From Trema orientale (taxonomy: Eukaryota; Streptophyta; Magnoliopsida; Rosales; Cannabaceae), in assembly GCA_002914845.1 (NCBI GenBank), contig JXTC01000487.1, positions 116,004 through 180,003 on the forward strand: a stretch of 64,000 bases of DNA. The letters are read 5' to 3'. Positions 24,505-37,599 of the stretch are shown piece after piece. The notes below the pieces were generated by a model. That model saw only the letters and a program-made list of their open reading frames with translations. It was not told where the DNA came from and searched no databases. A program made the position numbers and the translations under genes. Numbering within the stretch: the first letter of the stretch is position 1; each line of letters begins with the position of its first letter.

Positions 24505-24751
24505 GGGCACCAATTCAGTAAATTTTTTTTTTAAAGAAAAATTATATATTTTGCATAAATAAAATTCATCACAAATTTTTTTTATAAGACGTCTTTTTGT
24601 GGGTAAAAAAATAGAGAGAGAAAAGCATTAAATAATGTATATTTATTATTTTTTTTTCTAACTACATTATGGTAACTATTAGATAATTATCCGACTGCTA
24701 AAAAAATACCAATAAATAGGTAAAAAAGAAAATACCTACTGGATTATGGCC
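24505..24751. mobile_element. Small MITE with GGGCACCAAT-type ends
   Basis: A 247-bp interval bounded by gggcaccaattcagta on the left and tactggattatggcc on the right, which are imperfect inverted repeats. It is flanked on both sides by (TA)-rich sequence, which may be the target site. A related but larger element with the same left end lies at 56221-56917 in an NRAMP intron. There is no coding capacity. Confidence 0.55.
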
Positions 24752-27700
24752 ATTTATATATATTTGGTTATTTAGATATGGGCTGATCTTTAATGGAAGC
24801 AGATATTTTAATATGTCCAAAAGCTGATGATGGCGAGTGATGTTATTTGAATTTTTAGTATATTTTTCTGAATGAAGGCTTATCACTTCCGTTTTGCGTA
24901 AAATTGAAACGAAATAATGTTTCGTATTTATCATATGTTCCATACTACTTCCATATTTTGCCTCTTGAGTATAGCTAGCTTCTTTATTTTTTTTTTATTT
25001 TTTATTTTTTGAGAAAATTGAGTATAGCTAACTAGACCATACGGTTTTGAACTTTACGATAAACGAAAACGAAAATTGTTTCTATCACCTCGCCCATGTC
25101 TTCGATGGGACTTGTACCATATTCATTTCCTAAGGGGCGTCTCCCTTTCGTTTTACCAACTTACAAAATTCTTATTTAAAAATAAAGGAAAAAAGAAAAG
25201 AAATGGAAAACTTGCAACGGTCATATAATTAAACATAAAATTGAATATCACAGGGGGGAAATACTGATTAAGAATCTAGTCTCGACTGTTTTGATGGATT
25301 TTTTGGGTTGTAAATTAAGTTAAACTAGCACTCCTTTGGCATAACATAAAATAAAGCGTTAATTTCACCAATGCCCCTCGATATATATTTCATTTTATTT
25401 TAGTACTCGCCGTCACTAAACTTCAAAAAATGTATCAAAAAACACTTTTGTCTAATTTTTATTCAAAGTTGGGATAGAATTCACCATATATGGTCAATAT
25501 GCTGTCATTTGTTGCCTACGTTCCTCAAATTGGTAAGGTCACGCTAGCTTAGATACACTTTCAATTTTTTGTTTATAAAAATTGAAAACAATTAAAACAA
25601 GAATTTTGTTTAGGTTTTTAAATTTAACAAATGAAAAAATTGTGGTGTAACATATGATCAAATCATTTTTAATTCTTAAAAAACAAAAAGCATAAACATA
25701 CTTGGTAACTACAAAAAGAATTATAAAAATATCATTTTTAAACATTTATTTCAAAAATATCACTTTTAAAAATTAGTTTAGATAAATACCATCTATGAAA
25801 ATACTATTTTTAAACTTTATTTAGAAAAATATCACCTCTGAAAGTTAATTTACAACAATATCACTTAATTTTTTTTTAGAAAAATACCATCTTCTAGTTT
25901 TACTTTTTGCTTTTAAAAAATTTACTTTTAAAATTCTGTTTACAATTTTTTAAAACAGAAAACAAAAAAAGTGTTACTAAGCATGTTTTCCAAACAAATT
26001 TGTAAATTTTTATTCATTTAAACAGAAAACAAAAAAATAAAAATATATCCAAGTAGTATGTAACACATCAACACTTGCTCTAATTTGAAGGCATGTGAAT
26101 TGTGATAAACTTTGTCAAAAAAACGATTGAAATTTTACTTTGAAGCAATAAAAAAGAGAGAGAGGTAAAATTAATATGGGTATGTATATACCGATCAACC
26201 GTCATAAAACCACTAAACAAAGTTAAGTTGACAAAACAAAATTCAAGGAGCATAATCTCATACATCTCATAATTCAAGGAAGAAGTGAAAGTAAATCTAA
26301 TATAGCATTAAAATTGAGTTAAAATGAAGAAAAAGTGAGGTATTTAAATATCAGTAACCTCTAAATCAGAATAGAATTAACGACAGTAACCCCGGGCCCT
26401 ATGGTTCTGTTTGTATGTGTCGTTACTCGTTAGTGGTACAAAACCCCAAGTGTCTGAGTCTGACCATTTTGGGTGAGCAAAGGCCAATTTGTCGTGTCAG
26501 GCGGACTGCCAGATCAGCTCACGGGGAGACACTAGAGTGGCCAGACAAGGAAATAATGGAAGAGCTCACTTAAGTTCCACCATTTCTGAATAAAAACAAA
26601 ATCTACCAAAAAAAAAAAAATTTTGAAAAATACTAGCAAAAATTTGAATCACGATCATCCATGCCAATCGCTCCATTTTGACAATGACAATGAAAGTAAA
26701 CTGAAAAATAAAATAAAATAATCAAGTATTGACCTCAAATGCATTGAAATGCATTTGACTGATTAATACAGAAGTAGATTATTACTAAGGTCTGGCTTAA
26801 AACCGTAACAGGCACATTTGAGAATGCTCAGTGGCTGCCGTTCTAGTGCTTTACAGAGAGAGAGAAAGTGACCCAAAAAGACTCCCTAGTGGAAGACATT
26901 AATAGTTTAATACGTACAATAATTAAATAATTGGATTTTATTTAAAAAAAAAAAGAAAAAAAAAGAAAGAGAGAATGAATGATTAAATTTTTTGGTGCTT
27001 CACAAAGAAATTTTCGATGATATATATGTTGTCATGCCCTCTCCACATCTACGTAAAAAAATGGTTCAATCATTATTTAAAAGCCCAAAATAAATAAAAA
27101 GGAAACATCTTCAAAAATGTCATTTACTTACTTGTAAAGTCGCCGTGGAGGACATTGACTTTTGGTTCGCAGGCCTAAAATCTTCTTCTTTTTTTTTTGA
27201 AAGTTCAAAAATTAAAAATAAACAAAAAGGATAAGATGGATTTCGACTATATATTTGTAGCCCCAGAACAAGTTGAGTGTGAAATTTGGACTGTGAATGA
27301 ATGGTCCTACCTTAGGCCAATTGTTTTGTCCATTACCTGCTATTTTAGGCGATGATTATGGATATTAGGTGTAGCTTTTTAAATTTGTTGAATTTAATTT
27401 TGCTGGTTCTAAATATAATGCAATTAGAGTGGGACTTAGCCTAATGCTCATAGAGAGTCAAAAGTCAAAATTGTTGATCGATGCACTTCTAAGATGGAAA
27501 GATACCGCTCCACTCAAAAAAAAAAAAAAAAGATGGAAAGATACCGACCTCACATGAAATGTTTTGACATACGTAATTTTTTTTTTCTTTTTCTAATATC
27601 GAATGTTATCTTCTTGTTCTTTGATGATTTTGCCTATTGGAATTAGTAAATAATTAAAACTGATAAAGAAATATTGAAATCAAATGAAGTCAACCAGGCA

Positions 27701-30292
27701 ATAAATGTGACCAAGATTTACTCACTACTCAACGTGAGAACATCCGACGTGTATGTGAATACTGTTTTCTTTTCTTTTTCTTTTTATTTTTTAAATTGAC
27801 CTATTCCTGTTAATTAATCTAGAGAAGTATATGTTAAACCAACTGAGGTCAAATATTATATATAAATATATATATATATGCACATTTCCTAGTAAAGGGA
27901 TACTAAATTACATTCAGCACTATATCATTGTTCCAAGTTTCATTCTTACATTTCAAATTTAGCTTATAGCGCAAGTAATCAGTTTATGTATTCTGTAGTA
28001 CAATTTTTCATGTAATGTTCCATTTATTTGTATCCTATCAGTACTAACAATAATGGGACACAAAATTGATAATAATGTTGCTTCCCTTAAATTGAAAAGA
28101 AAAAAAAATGATAATTTGGAAGAGAAATCATGGTAATAAATATAAATGCCCAAAAGAATGACTTAGTGGCAGCACCTGGCAGCCTTTATGAGTTTTCTCA
28201 AGGTACTTGGCATCAAGCAAAATGGATTTTAATCAGTATTCAACACCTTGTAGGGTAGAAATAATAATATCAATACAAAAGGTAACATTTGATGGCTGCA
28301 AAAATTTGGTCGTAGGATAAGTGGGGCTTGTTTCAGTTGTGATATTGAGAAAGTACTTGTCCCATTTGTAGTGGTTCGTCAACCGGAGTAATTAATTGCA
28401 CACATATTTCCTCATTCAAAAATATGAATGTAATTTTATATATTTATACGGATACATGTTGTAATATTGGTTGATCCGTGAAACAAGTGAAACAACATTG
28501 AAAAAAAAATTGCATGTGTATGCAGTAGACTGTAGAGGGTAGATCATAAAAGTTCTATAGTAACTAACTAGAAAACAAAAATAAAAATAGTATGTATGAA
28601 CATTTATGCATTATATAGGATTTTTTTTTTCCAAAATTTGGTATTTGTTTGGTGCCACTACTTTATATACTTGTTTTATTGTGTGGTTCCAAAATTTCTT
28701 AGGAAATGTATGCAATAGTTATGCTTATCGTGTTCTAAATCATTGGCATATTACGAATGGAAAGTTAACTTTGACAACTACTGCTTCGTTTTCAATATCT
28801 AATTGGCTCAAATTTGCAGCACAGTTAAAAGACAATGTACATATCCACCTCTGCAATCACAATCTTAAAGTCTATTTCAACTTTTTCATGTATTGAGTAT
28901 TGACTATTCCGGCATTAATGCTTTTTACCCACTAACACCAAACTCATGCTTATATATACAGGAAGGAACAAACACTGATCATAAAATCCCACTTTATGTT
29001 AATCTATACTTGTAGCTGTAACGTAAAAAGGTAATTCACGAGAAAGTTTAGACTAGTATGTTACAAAACTAAAGAATATAATTCCGTAGCATATCATATA
29101 ACATAGTCGTCATCTGTCATGTAATCTATTTTCTTAATCAATTATAAATTATTAAATATAAAACACCACGAAACATACATATATATATATTTTTAGGAAA
29201 TTAGGTTGTGTAACAATTTACAGAATTTAGTTTTCACCTTTTGCTTCTTCTTCTTTCCTTTTTTTTTTTTTTTTAAATTTTCTTGTTGCCTCATCAGTCC
29301 CGTTGGATCCAACTCCGAGATGAAAAAAAATACAGCAATTCTTTATAACGCTTTTTAATATATAAAGTTCTAAATTTACTGATCATAATTAGTTGAGATT
29401 TGTCCTACTAATTAACTCCAAGAGTACGTATTTTGTTACTATATTTCTTTGTTTTCTATGCTAATAACGAAGGATCATAATCTTCTTACGAAAAAAAAAA
29501 CGAAGAATCCTAATCCGACTAGGAGTGAAAATATGGGACCCGAACTGAGTGGTCATGAGTTTAGGACAAAAAAGAATGTCCACATCAGCAGCAATTGGTG
29601 TTAATTAATTCAAAGAGTGAGTGGGAAGAAAGAAATGAAAGAATGGAGCCCCGTGACGGTGTATCATTTCCAATCCCGCGTTTGGGCCACAAATACAATC
29701 AATCCACATTCCAACACGATACATTTACACACACAACTTGCTTTTAGTTTAGCCATCCATAGTAACAATGCGCCACCTTCTGAGTCTCACCGCTTCATAT
29801 CCTTCTCACACGTTACCACCCCCATTCCACCGACAGTGAAACGCGTATCCCTGGGACCCACCCCATTATTTCTTTCTCTTTTTTTTTTAATAAATAATAA
29901 TAATAAAAAAACACACAACCTTAATTTTAATAATAATTTACAACATTATTATATGATAATAATAATAATAATAATTTTTTTACAAGGAAAAAAACAGAAT
30001 TGCGTCTCATCGTTTGCATGTGAATATGTGACACCACATTAAAATATCTCCTATATTACACACTAAACGAAACGTAGTTGATCTTCTTTGTAACTTTTTC
30101 CACGGCATTTATTTACTGTCTGTCCGTATCGTAATATTTTGTACACATCTGCCAGCCAAATACGACGGCGTTGAATTATAAATATGGTATTAACTTAACT
30201 CGCTAAGTATACTAACCAAACGGAATGAACTAAATTACAATGTTGTCCTCGGACTTCTTAATTAGTTCTTCCTTTGGTGGGTGGTGTGGATC
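24752..30292. other. Long gene-free AT-rich region
   Basis: No gene is recognised over 5.5 kb. 25700-25960 holds degenerate 30-40-bp AT repeats resembling the interior of the MITE at 21.4-21.7 kb. Poly-A and poly-T runs occur at about 27517-27532 and 29258-29275. Open frames such as 28606-28896 and 29617-30042 lack family similarity and codon structure, and the second runs into trinucleotide repeats at about 29895-29970. Confidence 0.5.
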
Positions 30293-30300
30293 CTGTTGAT

Positions 30301-31013
30301 TAGGGGTGTTCATGGCCAGTTTGGACGGTCTAAATCGTCAATCCAGAAATCAATCCGAATGTGCGGTTTGGCCAGTTTATCAATTCGTGCGGTTTGAGTT
30401 TGTCGATTCAAACCGGCCAAACCGCACCTACATTTTTGCGGCCGGTTTGAGCAGTTTCCGCGGTTTGAAAACTTACAAAATTTGAATTAATACAATATCA
30501 ACTAAGCTCATATCATGATCATATTTCATCTAAAATATAAAGTCCAAATATAAAACGAAACCATAACATAGTTTAAAGCTATAACCAAATCGAAAGTCAT
30601 AGTAAACTTAAATTTTAGTTACAACTTACAACTTAATCAAAATTGAATAGTAAATTTAAAGTCTTTAATATTAAACATATCACAACAACAAGACTTAAAG
30701 TCTAAAATATTATAAGAGTCTTAAGTAACATAGTCCTAAATAAGTTAAGAGTAATCATTACTCAATTAGAATGAATAAGCTTAAATTTTTAACTATTAAT
30801 ATACATTTTAAAAAAAATACATATACAAATTTATTGGCCGGTTCGGTTTGAATCCGACCGAATTTTTCTAAAACCGAAAACCAAACCGGCCAAGTCAGTT
30901 TTCATATTTTCTAATCCGTAATCGGCCATTTAAGAAAAAAAACTGCGCAGATTAGGTGGTTTGGATTGAATTGGGCGGTTTCCACGGTTTAGCGATTTTT
31001 TTGAACACCCCTA
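30301..31013. mobile_element. hAT-like MITE with 8-bp target duplication
   Basis: The 713-bp element starts taggggtgttca and ends tgaacacccct-a, an inverted repeat of about 12 bp. Flanks are ctgttgat (30293-30300) and ccgttgat (31014-31021), an 8-bp target duplication with one mismatch, which is the hAT signature. Subterminal regions are rich in ccggtttg/caaaccgg motifs on both arms, and the centre is AT-rich. There is no transposase. Confidence 0.85.
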
Positions 31014-31021
31014 CCGTTGAT

Positions 31022-32576
31022 AACGAGATTAATAGATTCTCTTTTCCTTTTTTTTTTTTTTTGAAAAGAATAGATTCCTTTTTTCTGATTCTCATTTCTC
31101 AACACAAAGAGGTGTTCACACTACTTTGTTTTTCAGAAAAAATTTATTTATTGTTGGCTTTTTTCTTTAAATAAAAAGAATTCTTGATTAATCTTTAATA
31201 AAATGTTAGCCAAGAATATTTAAAAGAGAAGCCAAAGTAACCAGCTTACCGTCTTTTGGATGGTTGTACACTTGTACAGCTGAGCTAAGGCATAGAAATG
31301 ATTAGCATGCAGTAATAAGAGTTGAAATTATGTCTGTCTTTGATTATGGCCTTTTTGAACTTTAATTAAAAGTAATTCACTGGTGACCGCGTAATTAACT
31401 CCATCACCATCACCATCACCTTTCTTTATAACAAATTTAAACGAAAAACTTCAACCCTTTTCCTTGGTTCATTTTTTTCTTAATCTTTAAAGTTCATATT
31501 TTGATAATTATGATTATGTGGGGTGTCTCCAATTAATGCAAGTTGATAAAATCCGTACAAATTGCCAAAAATATTATGAACCCTAATAAATTCGGAAATT
31601 GATTAAGAGCCGATCTTAAAATCGTTTATTCATTTTTTTCTCAGTAGTCAATATCATTAATTATTCATCATCCAATAAAGATAGTTTTCTTAAATTATTA
31701 CCAAGGTGTACATGCATGTACAAACATTAAATGAGACGATCAGTCGGTAATATTTCATGGCAAAGTCCTAATATATCATCGTATTATATTCTTTGGTTAA
31801 ATTCATTTTCCTTTTTCTTTTTGTTTTTTTGAGCAAAGGTTCATTTTCCTTATACTATATGATATAAATTCTAATAATTGAAAAAAAAACAAAAAAACAA
31901 AGAGTGTGACTCGGTTACCGGCAAATCGGCAACAAGTCAAAATGCGTATCCATAAAACAATCTTATGAACTTTTATTAAAAAAATAATAATAATCTAATA
32001 TTTCAGATCTACTACCGTCAGCGAGTATAGTTTTCCCATTTGCATTTTTAATACGTAAAGAGAGTTCAGTACCCAAAAAAAAATGTTAATTAAAAGATTG
32101 AAGTGGGGCTGATCCCAAAAAGGCCACTGTTCTCTATTGAAACGTTCTAGAGGAGAGAGCAAGTTTTACCAACAAATAGTCGGAGCCTCGGAGGAGGAGG
32201 GAGGGTCTCTTTCATGAGAATTTGACAATTGAGTGTTACACTTCCTCCCCTCCAAAAATCGAACTTTGATACTTATGATATTATTAGCATATTTTCTTTG
32301 ATACAAGTCTATACTATACATGTGTATTTATATAGAAATAATTATTAATTACGGCTGCGTTCATATCCAACTCTATGGGTGAGATTAGTAATAGCTTTGG
32401 TTAATGCTTGGGGAATTTTTACTCATACACCCTCATTTATTAGTCTTTATTTTTATTATAAAGATTTGGGTTTTATTTATTTATTATTTTTCATTAGAAA
32501 GCATATATAAAATTATATTATAGTTTTTAAGATTTCACGAGCACTGTCGTGATTGGATCGGTACAAAATCTCTCAC

Positions 32577-32580
<4 letters not shown>
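31022..32580. other. Intergenic region and likely promoter side of the QUA2-type gene
   Basis: AT-rich without a gene. 32340-32580 immediately precedes the CT-rich leader of the methyltransferase gene and probably contains its core promoter. No clear TATA box could be singled out. Confidence 0.4.

Positions 32581-32616
<36 letters not shown>
32581..32616. repeat. (TC)18 microsatellite in the 5' leader region
   Basis: A perfect 36-bp TC run just before the inferred transcribed leader of the QUA2-type gene. A second shorter TC run lies at about 32782-32805. Pyrimidine patches near plant transcription starts are common. Confidence 0.9.
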
Positions 32617-32619
<3 letters not shown>

Positions 32620-32821
32620 TTAGCAGCTAAAACATTCAAGGAACACAGAGAAAGAAGGGAGAGAGAAGGAGAAGAAATCGATCTCTGAGCTAAAGAAGAA
32701 GACTATTAATGGAGTTTCTGGCTTAACCAAGACCAAACCCGGCTATGAATTCACGCTAATTCAAAAGGGTCTTGGCTATCTTCCTCTCTCTCTCTCTCTC
32801 TCTCTGCATCTTCTTTTCTAG

Positions 32822-33674
32822 GTAGTGTTTACTTCTTCTTTGGTTACTTCCACTTTTATTAGATTAGATTTGATTTGATTTCAAGATGGTTTGCCACTTG
32901 TTTCTGTTGTTTCTCACTAGATTGATCTGAATGGTATTGGGTTAGAGTTTTGGGTCTGTTTGGATTTTTGTTTGAGAAAATGAAAGGTAACGAAATTTGT
33001 ACCAAAAATGGAGCTTGCCCTTTGTTGATTAACGGTTATGAAACTGAGAGTAAAAGTGATCCTACTGTTTTCGTCATCTCTAAACGTATCTGCTTTACTT
33101 TCCCTTTCTTTCTTTCCTCGATATACCAGTTTCCCCTTTATGAGCCTGGTCTTTTCACTTTTTTAGGAAGACCCAAAGTTTAATTAATTTCCATTTTTAT
33201 TGACTGTAAGTATTTTTCTCAATGCGTTCAATACGTGCTGTGTTTATGGATCTAGTATTGGAAATTGGAAATTTGTTATTTCCAGGTCTATCATTTTTGT
33301 TTAATGGTTTCCTTAGTTTTATCTGGGTGAGAATTGTTCTGGTTTTGCGTTATCTTATGTTTGAACTCCCGTGAGTGAAGAACCAATCCAAGTTTGCATA
33401 TTTCTTGGAATTTAAGTGAAGAATATTTCTGAGTTTCGCCGTTTTTTTCACGCTTCTACTTGTTTGGGAGAAAAATGTTTTTGGGCGCGTATATTTTATT
33501 AGGATTTATTTGTTTGAGAAATCTTTATGAAGATCAGATAAGCTAACAACATTCCGGGGTAGGATTTTAGTCCGCTTCTTTAAGTCTATCTCCTATTTTT
33601 GTTCTGAGATCGAGTACTTTTCTGGATTTTAATTATTATTATTTTTTTAAAATTATGCTGTCTTTTATGTGTAG
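32822..33674 (+). other. Inferred 5'UTR intron of the QUA2-type gene
   Basis: The donor ttctag|gtagtg at 32821/32822 and acceptor tgtgtag|ggagtc at 33674/33675 bracket 853 bp without coding similarity. They place a leader exon (from about 32617) directly before the exon that carries the ATG at 33692. This is inferred from splice-site quality and layout only. Confidence 0.5.
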
Positions 33675-33691
33675 GGAGTCCGGGTTAAAGA

Positions 33692-36600
33692 ATGTCCAGG
33701 CCTTTGCATCGAGGCATATCTGGGATACGAATCTCTGGGGGCAGCAATGACTTTTGTGACTCTCAAATGAAAGATAAAACAGAAAAGGAAGATTTGGATA
33801 GAAGAGGTTCTTCTGATCAGAGCCCCTTTTCAATGAGGCTTCCTATTCGGTTACTTTTCCCAGAAAATTCTCCTTCCAAATATGGGACTAATGAAAATGG
33901 CTTTGCGTCTGATCCCCTCACTCCAAGAAACCGACACAAATTAGCTATGCTACTTCTGAAGTTCAGTTTAGCATTGATTATAGTTGTTGCACTTACTGGA
34001 TCTTTTTGGTGGACAATATCCATTTCTGCATCTTCAAGAGGGCACATATTCCTTGGTTATAGGCGACTCCAAGAACAACTTGTTTCAGACCTGTGGGATA
34101 TTGGAGAGCTCTCTCTTAGTTCTTCAAGGTTGAAAGACATGGAATTTTGTCCTCAGGAGTTTGAAAATTATGTTCCTTGCTTCAATGACTCGGAGACCCT
34201 TGCTTTAGGTTTATCTGATGGCCAGGAGTATGACCGGCACTGCATACGTGGGTTGAAACGAAATTGTTTAGTTCTTCCACCTGCAAACTACAAGATTCCT
34301 CTTAGATGGCCTACTGGAAGAGATATAATATGGTCGGCAAATGTGAAGATTACTGCACAGGAGGTACTTTCCTCTGGGAGCTTGACCAAGAGGTAGCAGG
34401 CGTTCTCTTATAAACAGCCCTTTTTAGGCTGAGCTAATCTGATCGTTCTCTAATTCTTCACTTCATTTGCTTTTAGGATGATGATGTTGGATGACGAGCA
34501 GATTTCTTTCCGTTCAGCTTCACCCATGTTTGATGGTGTGGAAGATTACTCCCATCAAATTGCAGAAATGATAGGTCTGAGAAATGAATCTAACTTCATT
34601 GAAGCTGGGGTAAGGGGATTGTACTTTTGAATTTAAACATATTTGAAATGTACTTTTTTGTATTTCTTATTTGATCCAAATCTTGCAGGTAAGAACCGTC
34701 CTTGATATAGGTTGTGGTTATGGTAGCTTTGGAGCTCATCTCTTTTCTAAACAGCTCATAACTATGTGCATCGCAAACTATGAGGCTTCAGGCAGTCAAG
34801 TTCAGCTAACTCTTGAAAGGGGTCTTCCTGCAATGATTGGATCTCTCACCTCAAAACAGTTGCCATATCCATCTCTCTCTTTTGATATGTTGCATTGTGC
34901 ACGATGTGGCATTGACTGGGATAAAAAAGGTATGATTCTAGAAATTAATCACGACAAACTGATTTTTCTTCCTGGACTCCCAGTAAAAGCACACACAAAA
35001 CTGGTAATTTCCATCAGAATGTACATGTACTAAGTTGATAGAGTTTGGTTTGTCATTATTATAAAAAGCAATAACTTTGTATTATGTGACACAGATGGTA
35101 TGCTCCTGATTGAAGTTGATAGAGTTCTAAAGCCTGGTGGATATTTTGTCTGGACATCACCGCTTACTAATGCTCAGACTTTCCTTCGTAACAAAGAGAA
35201 TCAGAAAAGGTGGAACTTCGTTCGTGAGTTTGCAGAAAATCTTTGTTGGGAGATGTTGTCCCAACAAGATGAAACTGTTGTGTGGAAGAAGACGAGTAAA
35301 AGGAAGTGTTATAGTGCACGGTAAGGCATTTTTCTTAAACTTATTTTGCAAAACAGGTTTCATTATTTTAGTGCTGTCTCAAGCATAGTTCACGGTCATA
35401 TAAGTTAGTGGTATTTTTTGTCTATTTTAAACAAGAGGGAGTTTTGAGTTATCAACTTGATTGTTTCTTCAGGAAGCCCGGTTACGGCCCTTCTTTATGC
35501 AGTAAAGTTCATGATGTTGAATCTCCATATTATCGACCCCTTCAAGCCTGCATTGGAGGAACCCAAAGCCGCAGGTGGATTCCTATTCAAGAGAGGAGCG
35601 TCTGGCCTTCTAGGGCTAAGCTTAACAAGAATGAACTTGCAATATATGGTAAATACTATATTCCTGCACTGCTTGGAGCACACATGAAACGGCATTTGCA
35701 TCATGTTAAGGATAAAAGATTCTAAAAACATACATACACACGCACACACATATATATATATATTATGTTTTAATCTATTGCAGTCAAAGTTTTTGTGTTG
35801 TTTTTTTATAGGGAAAGAAAACAACAACGAGGACAGAAAAAAATAATGATAATAATAGTTTGTGTTGTATTTATTAATAATTTTTTATTTTTTATTTTTC
35901 AGGTTTACACCCCGAAGAAATACCTGAAGATGCTGAAAATTGGAAAATGACAGTCCGTAATTATTGGTCGCTGCTGTCACCTTTAATATTCTCTGATCAT
36001 CCAAAGAGACCTGGTGATGAGGATCCATCACCACCTTATAACATGCTTAGGAATGTGCTAGACATGAATGCACATTATGGTGGTTTTAATTCTGCACTAC
36101 TGGAAGCTGGAAAGTCTGTGTGGGTCATGAATGTTGTTCCAACAAGTGGACCTAACTATCTTCCCTTGATCCTTGACCGGGGCTATGTTGGTGTTTTACA
36201 TGATTGGTATGCTACCTTCTCCCAGCCCTCTTCTCACAGTGTCTTCACTCTACACTACTTGCCCGATTTGGTCCTAGAAGTTACCAATCATAACTCATAT
36301 AGGCTTAACTAGTTAAGCTTGTAATGCTACTGGAGCTCTACAAGCTTGCTAGCTCTAAGTATGGAAAGTTTTGACATAACCTCTCAGTTCCATAATTTCG
36401 TGGCGATACTGTATGGACTGGTTGCAGCCAAGTAAAAGCTTTTGCCATCTGAAATTTCCTTGGAACTAAAATAATTCGTAATTTTAAAGTTATCTGAAAA
36501 TTGTTTGGTTAAGTAATTGCAGGAATAAAGTGACGCATACTAGGAAGTACTCATTGTGACACTAAATTTTGGACTTCATTTAGTTTCACTAGTTATCATG

Positions 36601-37599
36601 TCTGATTGGTGTAAACTACATTTGCTATTTCCTAATAGGTCCTTAAAATCATTGTCATTTTCTTTTCAGGTGTGAAGCCTTTCCAACCTATCCGAGAACT
36701 TACGATATGGTGCATGCAGAAGGACTTCTTTCCCTTGAAACTAATCAGCAGCGCAGGTGTACCATGCTTGATCTATTTACTGAAATTGATCGCTTACTTC
36801 GTCCAGAGGTATGGACACCTAATGATCCTCTTTTCATTCCATCAATTCATTTCATGCATTTAACTTCTTACTTTTGAAATTTAGATTTAATGGCTCGTGG
36901 TCGTGAAGAAAAATCAAAACATTCATCCACTAATTGCTGTAGACATTTTAATTTCATGGTTCATTGGTTCTTTATGTTATTCACTTAAGAGTGTTTACTT
37001 CTAGTTCCTATAGTTTTGTCTTCTTTTGCTCAACACCAATGGCTCTTTGTGGAAATAGATTGAAATGAATGCCATTTACGTTAGTAATAAAATTTACACT
37101 TCCATTTTCATGCAAAGAGAGGAAATAAAACTAGCAAGGACAGTGACTTGATTGATAATCCTTTGATGTCTTGTATAGACAAGCTACCACACACCATACT
37201 GATTACTGGATACTCTGAGTTACCACACACAGGCATACAATGGCTTTATTTCGCCATTTGTTGAGCAGAATGTTTCTATGTTCATAAACGGTGGCATACG
37301 AGTTAAATGCCAGCTTTTTCATGCATTGGGATTTTGGTTGCTATCTAAAGATTTTCTTGATCTTCCTCTGCTTTGTCGTATAGCTTTATTTACAGCCCCA
37401 GTTTCTGGAATATGTATATGCTGACAAATGGTTGTTGCAGGGTTGGGTGATAATCCATGACAGAGCTCATCTTATTGATACAGCGAGGGCTCTGACGACA
37501 GGGCTAAAGTGGGATGCAAGAGTTATAGAGATGGAGAGTAACAGTGAAGAGAAGCTCCTTATCTGCCAGAAGCCTTTCTTTAAGAGACAAGCAAACTAG
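33692..37599 (+). CDS. QUA2: Golgi methyltransferase, QUASIMODO2/TSD2-like (pectin biosynthesis)
   Basis: There are eight coding exons: 33692-34392, 34477-34609, 34689-34929, 35095-35320, 35473-35648, 35903-36206, 36670-36808 and 37441-37599. All have GT-AG sites with matching phases and give 692 aa (Arabidopsis QUA2 is 684). The order is a cytosolic N-tail with MSRPLHRGISG and DSQMKDKTEKED, one type-II membrane anchor (about 84-110, LLLKFSLALIIVVALTGSFWW), then a lumenal DUF248/PMT domain. Visible landmarks are RRLQEQLVSDLWDIGE, PLRWPTGRDIIW, the SAM-binding motif VLDIGCGYGSFG (about 282-293), LPYPSLSFDMLHCARCGIDW, VDRVLKPGGYFVWTSPL, NVLDMNAHYGGF, CEAFPTYPRTYDMVHAEGLL and RLLRPEGWVIIHD. QUA2 is required for homogalacturonan synthesis and cell adhesion and acts in the Golgi. 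Similarity is along the whole length, so orthology to QUA2 rather than to other PMT genes is likely. Nothing is broken. Confidence 0.95.

Noticed and set aside
29617-30042. 141-codon open frame
   Set aside because: There is no family similarity, and the second half is made of AAT/ATA repeats, so it is a chance frame.
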